From positions 17,815,674 through 17,879,673 of the forward strand of contig OX393579.1 of assembly GCA_947652605.1 (NCBI GenBank): 64,000 bases of DNA, read 5' to 3'. Both the position numbers and the translations under genes were made by a program. This DNA is from Elmis aenea (lineage: Eukaryota; Arthropoda; Insecta; Coleoptera; Elmidae). Every line of letters starts with the position of its first letter. Within the stretch, counting starts at the first letter, position 1. Shown piece after piece: positions 1 through 11,626 of this stretch. The notes under the pieces are model-generated. The model was given only the letters and a program-made list of their open reading frames with translations. It was not told the origin of the DNA and searched no databases.

Positions 1-1187
1 CGCGTACGGTGTTCGTCGTCTAAATATAATAAGTTCGAAAAAACACGGCCTTCGGCAGTTGGTCCCAAAATTTTATTACGGAAATATACGGTCTTCGGGC
101 TGAAAGGGTTAAGGAATTCTTTCGATTAGTATGGTAATCAATAAAACAAACTTATTGCGATACCAAATCATAGATCAAAACCGTAGTTTATTGAAGTCTT
201 TCAGCAGTGCAGCTCCTGAAAGAGGCTTAAAAGAAATATTTTCGTAAAGACTTTTTAAGTTGAAATGCGACAAAAAAGCACCTCCTAAAGTTTACATGTA
301 CCTATATTGACAATTCAGTTTATACACTTTTTGAAACATAGGCCATTTTAAATACATTTTATTGTAACGTAAAATAGAATACATCGTCATTTTCTGCATT
401 AAAGTTAACACGTTAACGGAATGAAACATTTTAGCGCGTTTATAAAACGGTTAAAAACGCCGTAACAAACCAAGAATGTACAGTAAACAGAAACTTCACA
501 TTAAAAACATCCAAACATTTCAAAACAACGCTAACTTTAGCTTTAAAAGGTACTTGTTTATTTTATTTTCCAAGTAACAATACTTTGTAGCAAGGTTTAT
601 ATAAAAACAGTAGGAAAACATACACAATAACACAAACCAGACATGCTTTTATTGTTTCCACATGTATATCGAAAGGGAAACTTTATATTTGGATAAACTT
701 CATACAACCCTAATTTGTATTATTAATTAATGGCAATCAACGGATTTTGTAATGATTTTGTAATAATTTTGTCGACTGAAATGTAATACAGCAATAACTT
801 ACAATTGACAATGTGTTGAATTATATAAATAAATAACATTACCAATTAAGCTCTAAAAAAGCCAATATCAACGGAATTGTAATTGCATAATTGCGATTCA
901 TTTTAATTTTGGCCATTAAAATGACCTGACCACCGATTGGTTCTATAAATTCTTTAATGGTTACGTTCCACAAAAAAATGATTATTTAAATCTAAATTGG
1001 ATTAAATATTACTGGTTTGTGATTTTAGAATGGTCGTCCGTATTTTATTGAGTTTTTTACTTTTAAAAAAATTCAACAATATAATCTTTTAAGGTTTATA
1101 ACTCAAGAATTTTGATGTACCTGGGTTGTTCTCTGTTTAAGCCGATATAGGTATAGTTTTATATGAGAAACCCTTTACACTACAATA
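1..1187. other. AT-rich sequence, no gene recognised
   Basis: AT-rich sequence with no long reading frame, no recognisable transposon terminus and no convincing exon. It may be intergenic or intronic. The first ~110 bases are less AT-rich, with scattered CG dinucleotides, but I cannot assign them. Confidence 0.6.
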
Positions 1188-1687
1188 CAGTTAAACCTTG
1201 GTTTGCGAACATAATTCGTATATCAAAGCAAATTTCCCCATAAGAAATAATAGAAACTCAGATGCTTCGTCCCAAAACCCAAAAATATTTCTATGAAATG
1301 ATTAATACGAAATGCTTTTTATACTTTTATTATTTAAATTAAATATAAAGTAATCGAATTTATTAATTATTGTGTAGGTCGTTTTTCACTGTTCCTAACG
1401 GAATCGCTGCTATCTGTTGGATCACTGGAATCTTTTTTTTTTCGACTTTAACAAGTCCAGTGACACTTGCTTTTTCCTTCTTTTGAGGATAAAGCGCATA
1501 CCTACTAGTCGTATTGCAAGACTTCGTTCGTTTATCATGTTAAAATGCAGGGCTTCGAACCGGAACTGAACCGAAAACCGGAAACCGGAAAAAAACCGTA
1601 ATTTTTTTCGGAACGAAAACCGGAACTGAACCGGAAAAAAATATCGGTTTATTACGCTTCGGTACAAACTCGCGCGTTTTGTTTATA

Positions 1688-2717
1688 CAGTGTGTCCAAA
1701 AGGAATGGAATATGCTATATATCTCAGTAAATATCCACTTTAGGGAATAATGTTTGGAATAATAGTTGTTTGGTACTTAGTTTTCCACCATAAGACAATT
1801 TTTTTTTTCGAATAACAAAAGCGCAATGAAAAACAATTTAATTTTTTTAAATGACAAGGTACCCCTATATTACACTCATTTGATAGAGATTTTTTTTCTC
1901 TTTTCAATGATGCAAAACTTTAGTACCCTTACTTAAGCAACTTTTTGAGACAAATGCAAAAATTATTTTAATTGATTTGTATTTATTTCTAACAAAAACA
2001 TCATAAGAACTAAAACTTTTTGACGAAATCTACAATAAGTGTTCAAACTGTGAACCATTTACAGCTTGCCAATGATAAACTCGGTTTTTAAACCTGTTTA
2101 TAACATTCCCAACCATTTCAGGTGTAATTTCTCTAATATAGTATGTATATAGAATCAAATTCTCTTCTACCGTGGGGATGTGTGCATATCTATGTATTAT
2201 ACATGAATTTGCGCCATTGTTTTTTGTTCTGTGCCATTTCTTTCGCTTCGCGCCATGATTTTCCTTTCTTCTACAAGATTTTTGATACCGCCTTTTCCCA
2301 TGTTTCTCTCGGTCTTCCATTTTTCCTCCTTGTTTGTATTCTTTCTTGCCACACTCTCTTTACCTGTCTTCTTGTGTCCATCCTCTGTAGATGTCCCCAC
2401 CAGGATTTCTCTAATACGATCTTTTAAATTTTCGATTTTCTCCAGCCTTTTAGGATAAACTTAATTTTTAAGGTGACCCCATTATTGAAAAGAGAAAAAA
2501 ATGCTCTATCAAATGAGTATAATATAGGAGTACCTACCTTGCTATTTAAAAAAATTTAATTGTTTTTCATTGCGCTTTTGTTATTCGATAAAAAAATATT
2601 TAAATTTTGCCTTATGGTGGATAACTAAGTACCAAACCACTTTTATTCAAAACAGTTTTCCCTAAAGTTGATATTTACTGAGATATATAGCATATTCCAT
2701 TCCTTTTGGACACGCTG
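1688..2717. mobile_element. Long-TIR element ending CAGTGTGTCC, nested in the hAT
   Basis: Inverted repeats of roughly 230 bp lie at 1688-1915 and ~2477-2717. The outer ends read CAGTGTGTCCAAAAGG and, on the other strand, CAGCGTGTCCAAAAGG, flanked by TA. The arms are highly similar, so this is the youngest layer of the three-element nest. The terminal motif resembles the ACAGGGTGTTCC-type ends scattered over the window. A transposase C-terminus remains between the arms on the minus strand, suggesting a mariner-superfamily source. Confidence 0.75.
2030..2320 (-). pseudogene. Mariner-superfamily transposase C-terminal relic
   Basis: The minus-strand frame of 96 codons ends with ITPEMVGNVINRFKNR...VNGSQFEHLL. 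This resembles the C-terminus of insect mariner-like transposases of the DUF4817-containing type, which typically end I-T-P-E-M-L...R-L...NG.HIEHLL. The N-terminal two thirds of this frame are lysine-rich and not recognisable, and the catalytic DDE core is absent. It lies inside the long-TIR element at 1688-2717, mostly between its arms, so it identifies that element's likely source. Family recall only; no search was run. Confidence 0.5.
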
Positions 2718-3048
2718 TATATGTTTCGTTTAATAAATTATATCATCATCATATGTTATAATATACTTCTATTTCCAATTATTATACCTTATTATACCAA
2801 ATAAAAACATTTTAAAAAAATAAAAAGTAATCACTCGGAGCTGAACCGAAAACCTAAAACCTTTTAAACCGTTATTTTTTCCGGAACGAAAACCGGAACC
2901 GAACCGATATATATTTTTTTAATTGAACCGGAACGAAAACCGAAACGAAAAAAATTACGGTACGAAGCCCTGTTAAAATGTATTAAAAATTTTGCTTGTC
3001 TTGCAAAACACTCGTAGATCAAGTTACTGGCAACCCAAGGTTTTACTG

Positions 3049-3660
3049 TACTTGATATAAGCTTACAAACGTTGTTAGTCAAAGTATTAAAAGGATGATA
3101 CTGAAAGAAACCAAAGACAGTTCATGACCATTTGCGCAATGTATAGACTATCCAATAATATTTCGACAATGCATCCTTCATATGGCGAAAAACAAAGCAG
3201 TTTTTGAAGCAGTCAAAAGTTATCCATTTTATAGTCTCTATGACTTTGCTCACAAACTTAAAGATAAAATACGGTTATCGCAAAAAGTCTTGTTATAAAG
3301 ATTAGTTCATCGAATAAATAAATGTATCGAAATAAAAGTTAAAGTGGCGTACTTTAAAAATAATTTAAAAAATGTTTCCTACAATTCTGTTATTTTTCTT
3401 ATAACTGGCATAAATTTTCGGTGAAACCTACGTATAAATTTAAATCACGAATACCGAGTAAATCAAGTTAATTGTCTTTAAAGATATGTTTACCTTTGAT
3501 TTTAAAATATTAGTATATTCTTGACAGTGCCAAAAAGTGCGTAATTAAACAATTTAGCTCTTAATTTAAAATATTCGTATATTAATTACTAATTGCAGTT
3601 TATCTTTAAAAAAATACTGCAGTGGTATAAGCACGTTCATAGCTCTCCATTTTTATCTAT
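3049..3660. other. AT-rich gap, nothing recognised
   Basis: No recognisable repeat end, reading frame or splice-flanked coding segment. Confidence 0.55.
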
Positions 3661-3671
3661 ATTATCTCATT

Positions 3672-4082
3672 TAAATTTAGGTTACACCTTTTTTTTTAAT
3701 TATTTAGGGTTACATTGCATAAAAGACTTTTTTTCTGGTATTTAAACAGGTTTCTATTGTCTCTATGTTTTCATAAAACCTACATGTTTCGCTGACATAA
3801 TTTTGTCAGCATCCTCAGGGAAGTTTTAATAACGATGACGTGTTCGTGTCACAATTGTGTATGTTTAAATAAATGTAGTTTTATTATGTATATTCCTAGT
3901 CGTTGCTTATCTTCTTTATTAAACAAATAAATATCACAACATTATCAATACTTAATCATTATTAAAACTTCCATGAGTATGCTGACAAAAGTCAGCGAAA
4001 ATGTAGGTTTTATGAAAAGTTAGAAACAGTAAAAGCCTGGTTAAATACCAGAAACGAAGTCTTTGGTACAATTAAACCTTAA
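3672..4082. mobile_element. Foldback/TIR element with 11-bp flanking direct repeat
   Basis: Two ~130-bp arms (about 3700-3835 and 3955-4082) are inverted copies sharing TCTGGTATTTAA, TTTTCATAAAACCTACAT and GTCAGCATCCTCA-like blocks. The arms carry small hairpins of GCTGAC/GTCAGC. ATTATCTCATT occurs directly at 3661-3671 and 4083-4093. If it is a target duplication, 11 bp would be closest to Mutator-like elements (usually 9-11 bp), but it could be chance in AT-rich DNA. No coding sequence. Confidence 0.6.
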
Positions 4083-4093
4083 ATTATCTCATT

Positions 4094-5367
4094 AATTAAG
4101 AAAAAGCTTGGATAAACTATAAGATAAAAGACTCTTTAACAATGCAAGCTGCGTAATTGTACTGCATATTAAATTTTAATTCGAAAAAAGAACTAAGTAA
4201 TGAGGATTCGTTAAAAAATCTAGTAGAACTACATAAAATATACTAATACTATCATAATCATCAATCTGAAAACTGCTTTCCTCGAATTCCTAGCCAGTAA
4301 TTCGTGAATATTAATGGTGTTTGTTGTCGTGCAGAATATCATTATTCTAATATAATATTAATTGCTATGTACATCATAAATGTCAAGAAGCATTCGTTAT
4401 TAATATGACAAAATCTAAAACAGTAAATATTTTAATGCTCTGGGCTTAAACAAAGTAATTAAACATCAATTTCGTTGGTATATTTTATGCAACCACAGAA
4501 ATTAGTTACATTTAAAGCTAGTTGTAGCAACAAATTTTTTAATGATTCCAAAATAGTATTTGTGTTCTCACGTCAATATTATATTTCACCAGAAAACAAC
4601 GCAGTACCCACTTGCAGTTTTACAAAAGTTTAAAACTATAAACATTCATAATAATTTAATAAAATTAGGTTTATTATGTAATTGGCCAAACGATACTGCC
4701 AATAACTTATTTAAAAAAACTATATCTTTATACCTCTGACCTTCTGTTAGTTGAATTTTATAAAACTGATAGTTTATTGCATAAAATAATTTAAATTTAA
4801 AAGCTTTTACTTTGCATTGTTAATCTTGTAAGTTTTATGGGAAAGTATAATAAAATTTACGAATACAAAAATGAAGTACAAAATTTTGTATGACAACAAA
4901 ATGTATCCATTTTTTGTTTTTTTAATTGTGGTTAAGGTAGAACATAAATCTATCTTAGATACAATTAAAAGACTGAAACGAAAAGTATTTTATTTTTACC
5001 AAAATATGTCTGCATAAAATAAAGCACCTAGAAAATAAGAAAGTCAAGAGGTGATTATATCTGCATATACTTATTTTCAAACTGCTTGATCGCCCTAATA
5101 TTTGTCTCAGATGTCAAACGACAATATCCGTGGCTAAGACAAGATATTGGCTAAATCTGGAAGGTCTTGAGTGTATAAAATACCCTAAATAGATGGGCCA
5201 CGAGAGGTCTCAAACTCGGTTAAGATTTTTTTAACCAGAAACAAAATAATTTATCTTAAAAAATATTTCAAAATAAAATATTTTCAGATACCACTTTTCC
5301 AATTTTAAAATATTTTAGTGGCAACAATTGTTAAGAAAATTTGGGTAAATGTAATAAAAAATATATG
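4094..5367. other. AT-rich sequence, no gene recognised
   Basis: Low-complexity AT-rich stretch without long frames. I saw no terminal inverted repeats or conserved coding motif. Confidence 0.55.
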
Positions 5368-6456
5368 TACAGGGTGGTCCAAATTCGATGGGATTGCATG
5401 GGTATCTCGGTTAATATTTAAGATAGAGAAACGGTTAAATTACCAAAAATGTGCAGTTCTTTGAGACAACCTCAGAACCGTTTTCAAAAATATTCTATCA
5501 TTTCCGGTTTTTGAGTTATTGAATAAAAAGTCTTTTTTTGTCATATTAATAATGTGTCATATCTCCGTTATTGTTGTAAATATCGAAAATATTTATGAAG
5601 ATTATTTTTATGCTTAAAATGATTATCCTTAAAAAAAAATTACGCTCACCGTTCAAAAGTTATGACACAAAATTACATTTTTTTAAATGGGAACGATAGT
5701 TGGTTATGATTTATTTAAATCCCTTATTTTTTTCTCATTCCAAATATATAGGAGTCGATGTATTTATTTTTAATAATACGCAAGTTATGAAGGTTTTTTA
5801 TTTTTTTTTTCTAAGAAAATCATAGTAGGCTGTGAAAACAAAAAAAAAACAAGGTGTAAAACCTTATAAAACTCATGTGTTTCATGTTACCAAGGTTTTC
5901 TAATTTGTTGTTGAGATAAACATTAAACTCGTAAATATTTGAACATAAGATAACAACAACATAGTCGGAATCAGCAGTAATGCAGTCAGTATATTGCTGT
6001 TTATCTTAAGTTCAAAAATTTTTGATGTTTATCTCAACAACAAATTTAAAAACCTTGGTAACTTGTACCACATGAGTTTCATAAGGTTTTACAACCTGTT
6101 TTTTTTTTGTTTTCACAGCCTACTATGATTTTCTTAGAAAAAAAAAATAAAAAACCTTCATAACTTTAAACAGATTTTTCTCGAAAAATTTCTTGTGTAA
6201 GCTTACTTATTTAATACATGGTCGGATTCAGAATTAAATTCTCTATCCGAATCTACAAAAACATGTATATTATGTAATTTTAAAAAAAAAACAGTTGCCT
6301 ATCGCGGATTTGACATACGTCATCGTAGAGATAACAAATGCGCATCATTTAATAGAGATTTTGTCGGCGTTACCAAAAGTATAAGGTTTGTTGGGGTTAT
6401 TTTTAATAATTAAAAAGTTATAGGGGTGCGATAGTCAAACTGAATCACCCGGTATA
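5368..6456. mobile_element. Probable ACAGGGTG-type TIR element with internal palindrome
   Basis: A left terminus TACAGGGTGGTCC occurs at about 5368 and a right terminus that reads TACCGGGTGATTC on the minus strand at about 6456. The two ends are similar only over the outermost dozen bases, so they may belong to different related elements. Between them, 5783-6165 is a separate palindrome. No transposase frame. Boundaries are approximate. Confidence 0.45.
5783..6165. repeat. ~380-bp imperfect palindrome
   Basis: Left arm (5783-~5945) and right arm (~6005-6165) are inverted copies sharing AGTTATGAAGG, AATCATAGTAGGCTGTGAAA, GTAAAACCTTATAAAACTCATG and GTTGTTGAGATAAACAT-like blocks. The loop is about 60 bp. 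It could fold into a long hairpin. It could be a complete foldback MITE or the joined ends of one. Confidence 0.75.
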
Positions 6457-6477
6457 TTAAAAGAGAGAGAACCCTAC

Positions 6478-6740
6478 AAAGGTGGCAAAACAAGAGTAAA
6501 AATATAGGATTAAAAGTGGAAGAATACGAGTTATGTTTTGCGAATGATCAGATTGTGATAGCAAAAGATATAGATAATGGCAAGAAAACTGCAAGAATCG
6601 TAAGAAATAGCTGAGTTAATTTAAAATAAGAAGAAATATGAATATACTGTTAATGAAGAAGTTGAAAAATTGCCTCTAGAAAGCGTCCACATTAATGGAA
6701 CTAACAAATGTACCGTTGAAAATAACAAAGTTTGAAAGAA
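6478..6740 (+). pseudogene. LINE reverse transcriptase relic
   Basis: From about 6508 the + frame reads GLKVEEYELCFANDQIVIAKD, matching the region around the reverse-transcriptase active site of non-LTR retrotransposons, where the family has F/Y-A-D-D. Here the third residue is Asn (FAND), so the catalytic aspartate pair is broken. A stop follows about 20 codons later. After a shift the text continues NEEVEKLPLES..INGTN, the expected following segment. Only a ~260-bp piece of a 3-5 kb element is present. No endonuclease or 3' tail found. Confidence 0.65.
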
Positions 6741-8278
6741 AACTAAAATGGGAAATTTTTCAGTCTTGAGGTTATATCAGGCAGGAGCTGGCACAATATG
6801 CACATTATTAGTTTAGATTCTTCCTAAGCACGTAAAAGCTCACTTCTTTGGTAATTTAACGATCTTAGCAAGATCTCCATGTTCTTAATGTTGAAACATA
6901 CATTAATTTACATAGTTACATATTTTTTACATGGTTTGCAAACACAAGGCAGGAACTTCATTCATGCATAAGTCATGGAGATCATAAAAACAACGTTAGA
7001 ATCAAGAAACAGCTCGTAAATTTCAATATAAATTAACAAACAGCGTTTGCGCATCTACCACAACAGCCTCAGTTCATCACTGACCACAAAACAATTCCGC
7101 ATCGTTTGTTGACTGACGTTGGTAAATACAAAGCGTGTATCAGGAACCAATTTACATATTAACTTGGTTAATGCAAGTTAATCCGAAACTATGAATGACG
7201 CCATTGTTATTCGGAAGTTTTGAATATATCCATGATGGAACAAATTTGGAGATCATTTTCTTTTATATTTCAATTAAAAGTTTCCACTTATAAATTGGTA
7301 AATGTCGACAAGCCGAAGGCTAAACGTATTTTTTAAGTTTTTATCTTCATAAGCCACTTAGATTTATTAAGTATTTTACACTTCACAATACCTTAAAATC
7401 GCAAGCAATAAATCGTCACTCGCGGTAAATTTAAAAGTCGTTTGTCATTGCCATATCAACGTCGTTGATAAAAGGCATTAAAAAGACTCACTCCTTTACC
7501 AGTGCCAAGTTGACAGATTATTAGTTATTACTGTAATATATTTTAGTAGCAAATCTGAGAAATTAATGATCTTTTAAAAATAGTTTATAACTTCTGACAT
7601 TTACTTTCTCAGAATGCAGCACAAAAAAAGTTTTATTAACATGAAATAATCGAATTTAAAAATCGATAGTTTTTAATATCGTGTAAAATATTATCTATAA
7701 TCAGCGTAAGTAAGATTTCTGCGCTAGATTGTTTTATTTCATGTAAAGGTCTTGTTTTATTTTTGTTTCTCCATGCATGATTTTGCACCAGTTCTTACGA
7801 GACCCCCGGTGATTCAATTATAATTTGATGCAGCTTTAGTGTGCATCTCGTGGATCAATTTCAACTTCCTGTTTCCTTTAGTAGGTCAACGATTTATTTC
7901 AGTCTCTCACACATCGAGTCTTCATGAGATCGCATTTCCATGCAGACCCTAAAAAAGTACAAAAGAGTAAGTGTGGTGTATGGAAAATGATATATTTCGT
8001 TCTTCCTTATTTAAATTTTTGCAATTTAAATTGTTGCAATAAAAAGCTGAGAATTTTGTTGCGAACTTATTATAATTTAAATGAAAATTAAGTAAGAAGA
8101 GGTAACTTTTAAAATGTTTACAAAAACCATTTATAGAAATCTACACATTTTCACAATTACATGCCTAAATTTTTATATTGATATTTTACTAGTAGGCCCC
8201 TTTTTATTACAATGTAAATTCAAGTAACATCCTGTCTACATCAAAATGATGCAACGTTATTCATTTAAATGTTTACGA
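6741..8278. other. AT-rich sequence, no gene recognised
   Basis: No exon, RNA gene or transposon end could be supported. Composition and lack of frames fit host intergenic or intronic DNA. Confidence 0.5.
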
Positions 8279-8345
8279 CAGTGATTTTCCACCTGTGTTG
8301 CGGCACACTAGTGTGCCGCGAGCATCCTCCAGGTGTGCTGCGGAA
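8279..8345. mobile_element. Possible hAT-type terminus fragment
   Basis: Starts CAGTGATTTTCCACCTG, followed by a GC-rich pair of inverted words GCGGCACAC and GTGTGCCGC, and a second copy of GTGTGCTGCGG. CAGTG..TTCC.ACC resembles hAT (Charlie/ZBED-type) ends. No matching right end or target duplication was found, so this is tentative. Confidence 0.3.
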
Positions 8346-8384
8346 AATAAAATCAAAAATAAATAAACAGTTTTTGCAAGAACG

Positions 8385-8790
8385 CTATGTTTAAGATTCA
8401 AATTTAAACATAGGGATCTCGCTTATTGAGAATATTGATTTAAATTTGAAAAAGTTGCTGAATTCGGTGATTATTAATAATCTAAAAAGAAATCTTAAAA
8501 ATCGCCTATAGCACTTTTGGAGAATAATTAGTGATGACCATTCGATTGGGCTTAAAAATTTTCTTAGGCAATGTTTTTACACCTTGAAAAAATCCAAAGG
8601 AGATGATTGTCAAAAATCGTACTTTCAGGTTTTTCCTAATGTTTTTAGATACCGTTTGAGATATTTTTAATTTCTCTTCGGATTATTAATGAGCACCAAA
8701 TTTAGCAGCTTTGCCAAATTAAATCTTTACTCTAGCCGTTACAGTGAGCGAGATCCCCATGCTTAAACTCGAATTTCAAACATCCTGTAT
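8385..8790. repeat. TIR element, TGGGGATCTCGC family, copy 1
   Basis: The right end, read on the minus strand, starts ACAGGATGTTTGAAATTC and contains CATGGGGATCTCGCTCA. The left arm carries CATAGGGATCTCGCTTA after a similar lead-in at about 8390. The inverted arms extend ~130 bp with many mismatches. A second right-arm copy occurs at 13525-13580. Confidence 0.55.
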
Positions 8791-9452
8791 ATTATAGTTT
8801 TCAGCGAAATTTTAGGTTGTTAAGGTTGAAAAGGTTGAAATATACTGGTCATCATTATTTGTAATTGAGTAAATATTATCAAAAATACTAAAAAAGGAGC
8901 TTTTAATTTAATTTCGATTTTCTTTTTATACATATACAATTAATTGTTTAAATTCTTACTTTACATTTAACGAATAGTTTTATTAAGAATTCTGTCGATA
9001 CAATACAGTTAAAATTAACAGGGCAGAACTTTGATATGTAATGCAGTCACCACTCAAAACCATAAGTTTTCAAATTGCAGTTGGTAAATGATCAAAGCTC
9101 AAAAATGTTCGCTTTTTGTTTGCAATTTCACATTCTCACTTAATTACCTATTAAAATAATTTGATGCACACTCAAAGTAATTAAAATCTGCAACACGCAC
9201 ATTTTAAATCGTCTGTAGAATTGCTGGTTCGATTGACTGATTAATGCACAGTAGCAATAAAACCATCGCGGCTGTAACAATGCCCCACATTAAATTTGTA
9301 TCTGCACAACCAAACTTGGAATAGTTTTAGACACTGCGATGTTTATGTTTTGGAATTATCTAAGATAAAAATGAATAGGAGAAAGGATGTTCGTAGAATA
9401 AATCAAATTTAAATGTATTATTAGCTCAAAACACGAACAATAAACAAAACCT
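8791..9452. other. AT-rich gap, nothing recognised
   Basis: No feature supported apart from AT-rich sequence without frames. Confidence 0.5.
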
Positions 9453-10383
9453 ATATACTGAATGTAACTAAGTTCTGGTACATCCCTTTTTTTTTCTTCT
9501 TTAGTGTTGATTTTAGATAAATGATATTTTATACATATGATATGTGTAAAAAAACGGATTATTTGAATATATTCATCTTACTGTTACACTTCCGGTTTCG
9601 CTAGAAATGGCCCTAACTTTGTTATTTCAATTGGAACACCCAGTATATTTTTACGTTTTTGTAAAGTAGAAGTAATTTTTGATACAACTGCACAATCTTG
9701 GTCAATTTTTATTACCTCAAATAATTTTTGGACAAAAATTTATTAAGTGTGCCATGACTGCATAAATTGAATTTTATTATGTTACCTTAATCGGCTTTGA
9801 GGAATAGCGGAAACTGTTTTTTGACAAAAAGTCAATTTTTTATAGAACGGTAATGATATACGCGGTTATTTAAATGGAGTATTTTCTGACGAATTTAACA
9901 AAACCAATAACTTATATTTGTGTTAAAAGATTGCTTCAAAGACATAGATAGTATAAAAGCTGATTAAGAGATCCTGTTAATCGCCTTACTGCAATTAGTT
10001 ATTACGAAAATATTTTGATTATTTGATTAAATAACTATAGTAGTTACACATAAAAGAACAATAATTTGTTTTGTTACAGTTCGGCACAGTGCAGGGGGGT
10101 GGAACTGCTATATGCAATGCTGTTCCGTATTTCGATTTATTACCAAGCGGACTATCCAGGTGGCGCTAGTGAAAATGTTTAAAATAGTTACAGATTCCAT
10201 TAATTTAAGTAGGGGAACAATCACACACATTATTATGATTGGTTACTAACACAGTAGCGCGGAAATTTAAATTTAAAATGATAATAGATACCGGGCGTCA
10301 CCTGTCATTTATTATAAAGTGAAAAGTAAAAATTTCATCTGCGTAATATAAAATATTTTTAAAAAGTTAAGAAAATATTAAAC

Positions 10384-10704
10384 ATGAAAACAAAATGTTG
10401 CATTATAAACTGCAGCAGTGCAGAAAAAACCATGCACAATTTCCCTGATCCCCATCGCGAGCCTGCTCGGTACAATAATTGGGTTGTGGCTACTGCAAAT
10501 CCTAAAATTACAGGAAAAGACCCAGCAATGGTTAATAGACATTTTAGGATTTGCAAATTCGGTAAGCTTAGAATAATGCCAAAATTAAATGAGTTTCATG
10601 CTTATCCGTCCAAAATTAAGAAAATAAAGGTATCAGCGTGTGCACAGGTCTTTAGTACAAGTGTTGGTACCGCTTTAAATGTGATGAGCCGAGGTAAATT
10701 GTAA
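10384..10704 (+). CDS. THAP-like zinc-finger protein, probably degenerate
   Basis: A 106-codon frame starts ATG in a good context (AAAC before ATG). Residues 1-15 contain KCCIINCSS, compatible with the first C-x2-4-C pair of a THAP DNA-binding finger. FPDPHREP and a Trp about ten residues later match the conserved F-P..P...W block. The expected C-x2-H-F is present only as MVNRHF, so one zinc ligand appears to be lost. After residue ~57 the frame is basic and unrecognised. There is no DDE or other catalytic domain. It lies centrally between the inverted arms at 9453-12340. AATAAA occurs near 10902. It may be the N-terminal exon of a P-like transposase or a decayed pseudogene. Confidence 0.45.
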   Translation: MKTKCCIINCSSAEKTMHNFPDPHREPARYNNWVVATANPKITGKDPAMVNRHFRICKFGKLRIMPKLNEFHAYPSKIKKIKVSACAQVFSTSVGTALNVMSRGKL

Positions 10705-11509
10705 AGCCTAAATGGGATAAAGGAGGTGGAGTTTGAAGGATTACATACTTCAGACCTTTGTGTTTTTTTTACATTTTTTTGGTTATACATAATACATTAA
10801 TTTGATTTCTTTGTAATTTTAATTTTAATTGCTCATTGTTCACAATGATCTATTATTATATGTTTAAGGGTATATAAATGCTTTTTTTTATATTTGCTGT
10901 ATAATAAATGCATAAATGTTGTTATGTATTCGTTAATAAGTCAAATAGTTATAGTGTTTTTTTTAGTATAAAGTACTCAACTAAATATAATTGTTTTGGG
11001 AGAATCAAGAAAGAAAAAATGTCTAACTTTCAAATCTGTATTCAAAATACATTTTCATATTTAAAAAGCATTTATAATTTTCTTAATAATCCGTTGTAGA
11101 TCATTATTATCTCATTTTAGCATAAAAATGTCAAAATAGTATGTAATGTGCGAGACTGATCTTTTTGCTGTAAAAATAATAATTATCAATTTATAAAAAA
11201 TGTAAGGCGATATTGTAAACCACACAAAACAAATGTTTACTATGATTTTATCCATTTAAAATGATCAGTCAGCATAATGATGACTAATTAATTATATACT
11301 CCTTTTTTGTTATTTGTTAACGATGTTATAGTGCTATGTACTACAGTATTATGAATATATTTTTGTGATTGTCTTAATTTTCGTTTATTTCTTGTTATTT
11401 TAATTTATAGTCGAATAATATAATGTTTTAGTAATTCATTAAAACAGTTTTATATTGTTTTTAAATGAATATATATGTATTTTTTATTTGAAATATTTAA
11501 GTTAGGTAT

Positions 11510-11626
11510 AGGTTTGTTCAAGCAGGGCTATGTACGATCTGACGAACGGTCAGAGCATGCGCAGTATCGATACTACACATGCCCGACAGTTCGTCGGATT
11601 GTATATAGCCCTGCTTGAACAAACCT
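11510..11626. mobile_element. 117-bp hairpin MITE
   Basis: Nearly perfect inverted arms of ~43 bp begin AGGTTTGTTCAAGCAGGGCT at the left and are mirrored at the right. The interior is short and GC-richer (GACGAAC...GTTCGTC). A 3-bp TAT (11507-11509 and 11627-11629) could be the target duplication. It has no coding capacity and sits inside the THAP-bearing repeat, so it inserted later. Confidence 0.75.

Larger units (their letters stand above)
1548..2972. mobile_element. hAT-type non-autonomous element (CAGGGCTTCG family)
   Basis: Perfect 10-bp terminal inverted repeats, CAGGGCTTCG and CGAAGCCCTG, flanked by an exact 8-bp duplication TTAAAATG (1540-1547 and 2973-2980). An 8-bp duplication and a CAGGG terminus are the hAT signature. 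Subterminal regions are degenerate arrays of GAACCGGAAACCG-like units on both sides (about 1555-1665 and 2840-2950), probably transposase binding repeats. No hAT transposase is visible. The interior has been occupied by a second element at 1688-2717. Confidence 0.85.
1188..3048. mobile_element. pogo/Tigger-like non-autonomous element, interrupted
   Basis: The left end begins CAGTTAAACCTTGG and the right end is its inverted counterpart (CCAAGGTTTTACTG). Both are flanked by TA (1186-1187 and 3049-3050). The subterminal sequence after the left end (TCGTATATCAAAGC, then CCCCATAAGAAATAAT) matches the widely distributed Tigger/pogo terminal consensus as I remember it. Without the 1.4-kb hAT inserted at 1548 the element would be only about 430 bp, so it is a MITE-type deletion derivative with no transposase. 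The nesting shows it is older than the hAT inside it. Confidence 0.75.

Noticed and set aside
2143..2458. Phe/Leu-rich + frames suggesting a membrane protein
   Set aside because: They are the complement of the lysine/arginine-rich transposase relic in the nested element.
7780..7960. Slightly GC-richer stretch as a possible host exon
   Set aside because: No open frame bounded by credible splice sites could be found.
10908..11099. 63-codon frame downstream of the THAP-like frame as a second exon
   Set aside because: No splice sites linking it in phase and no domain; AT-rich chance frame.
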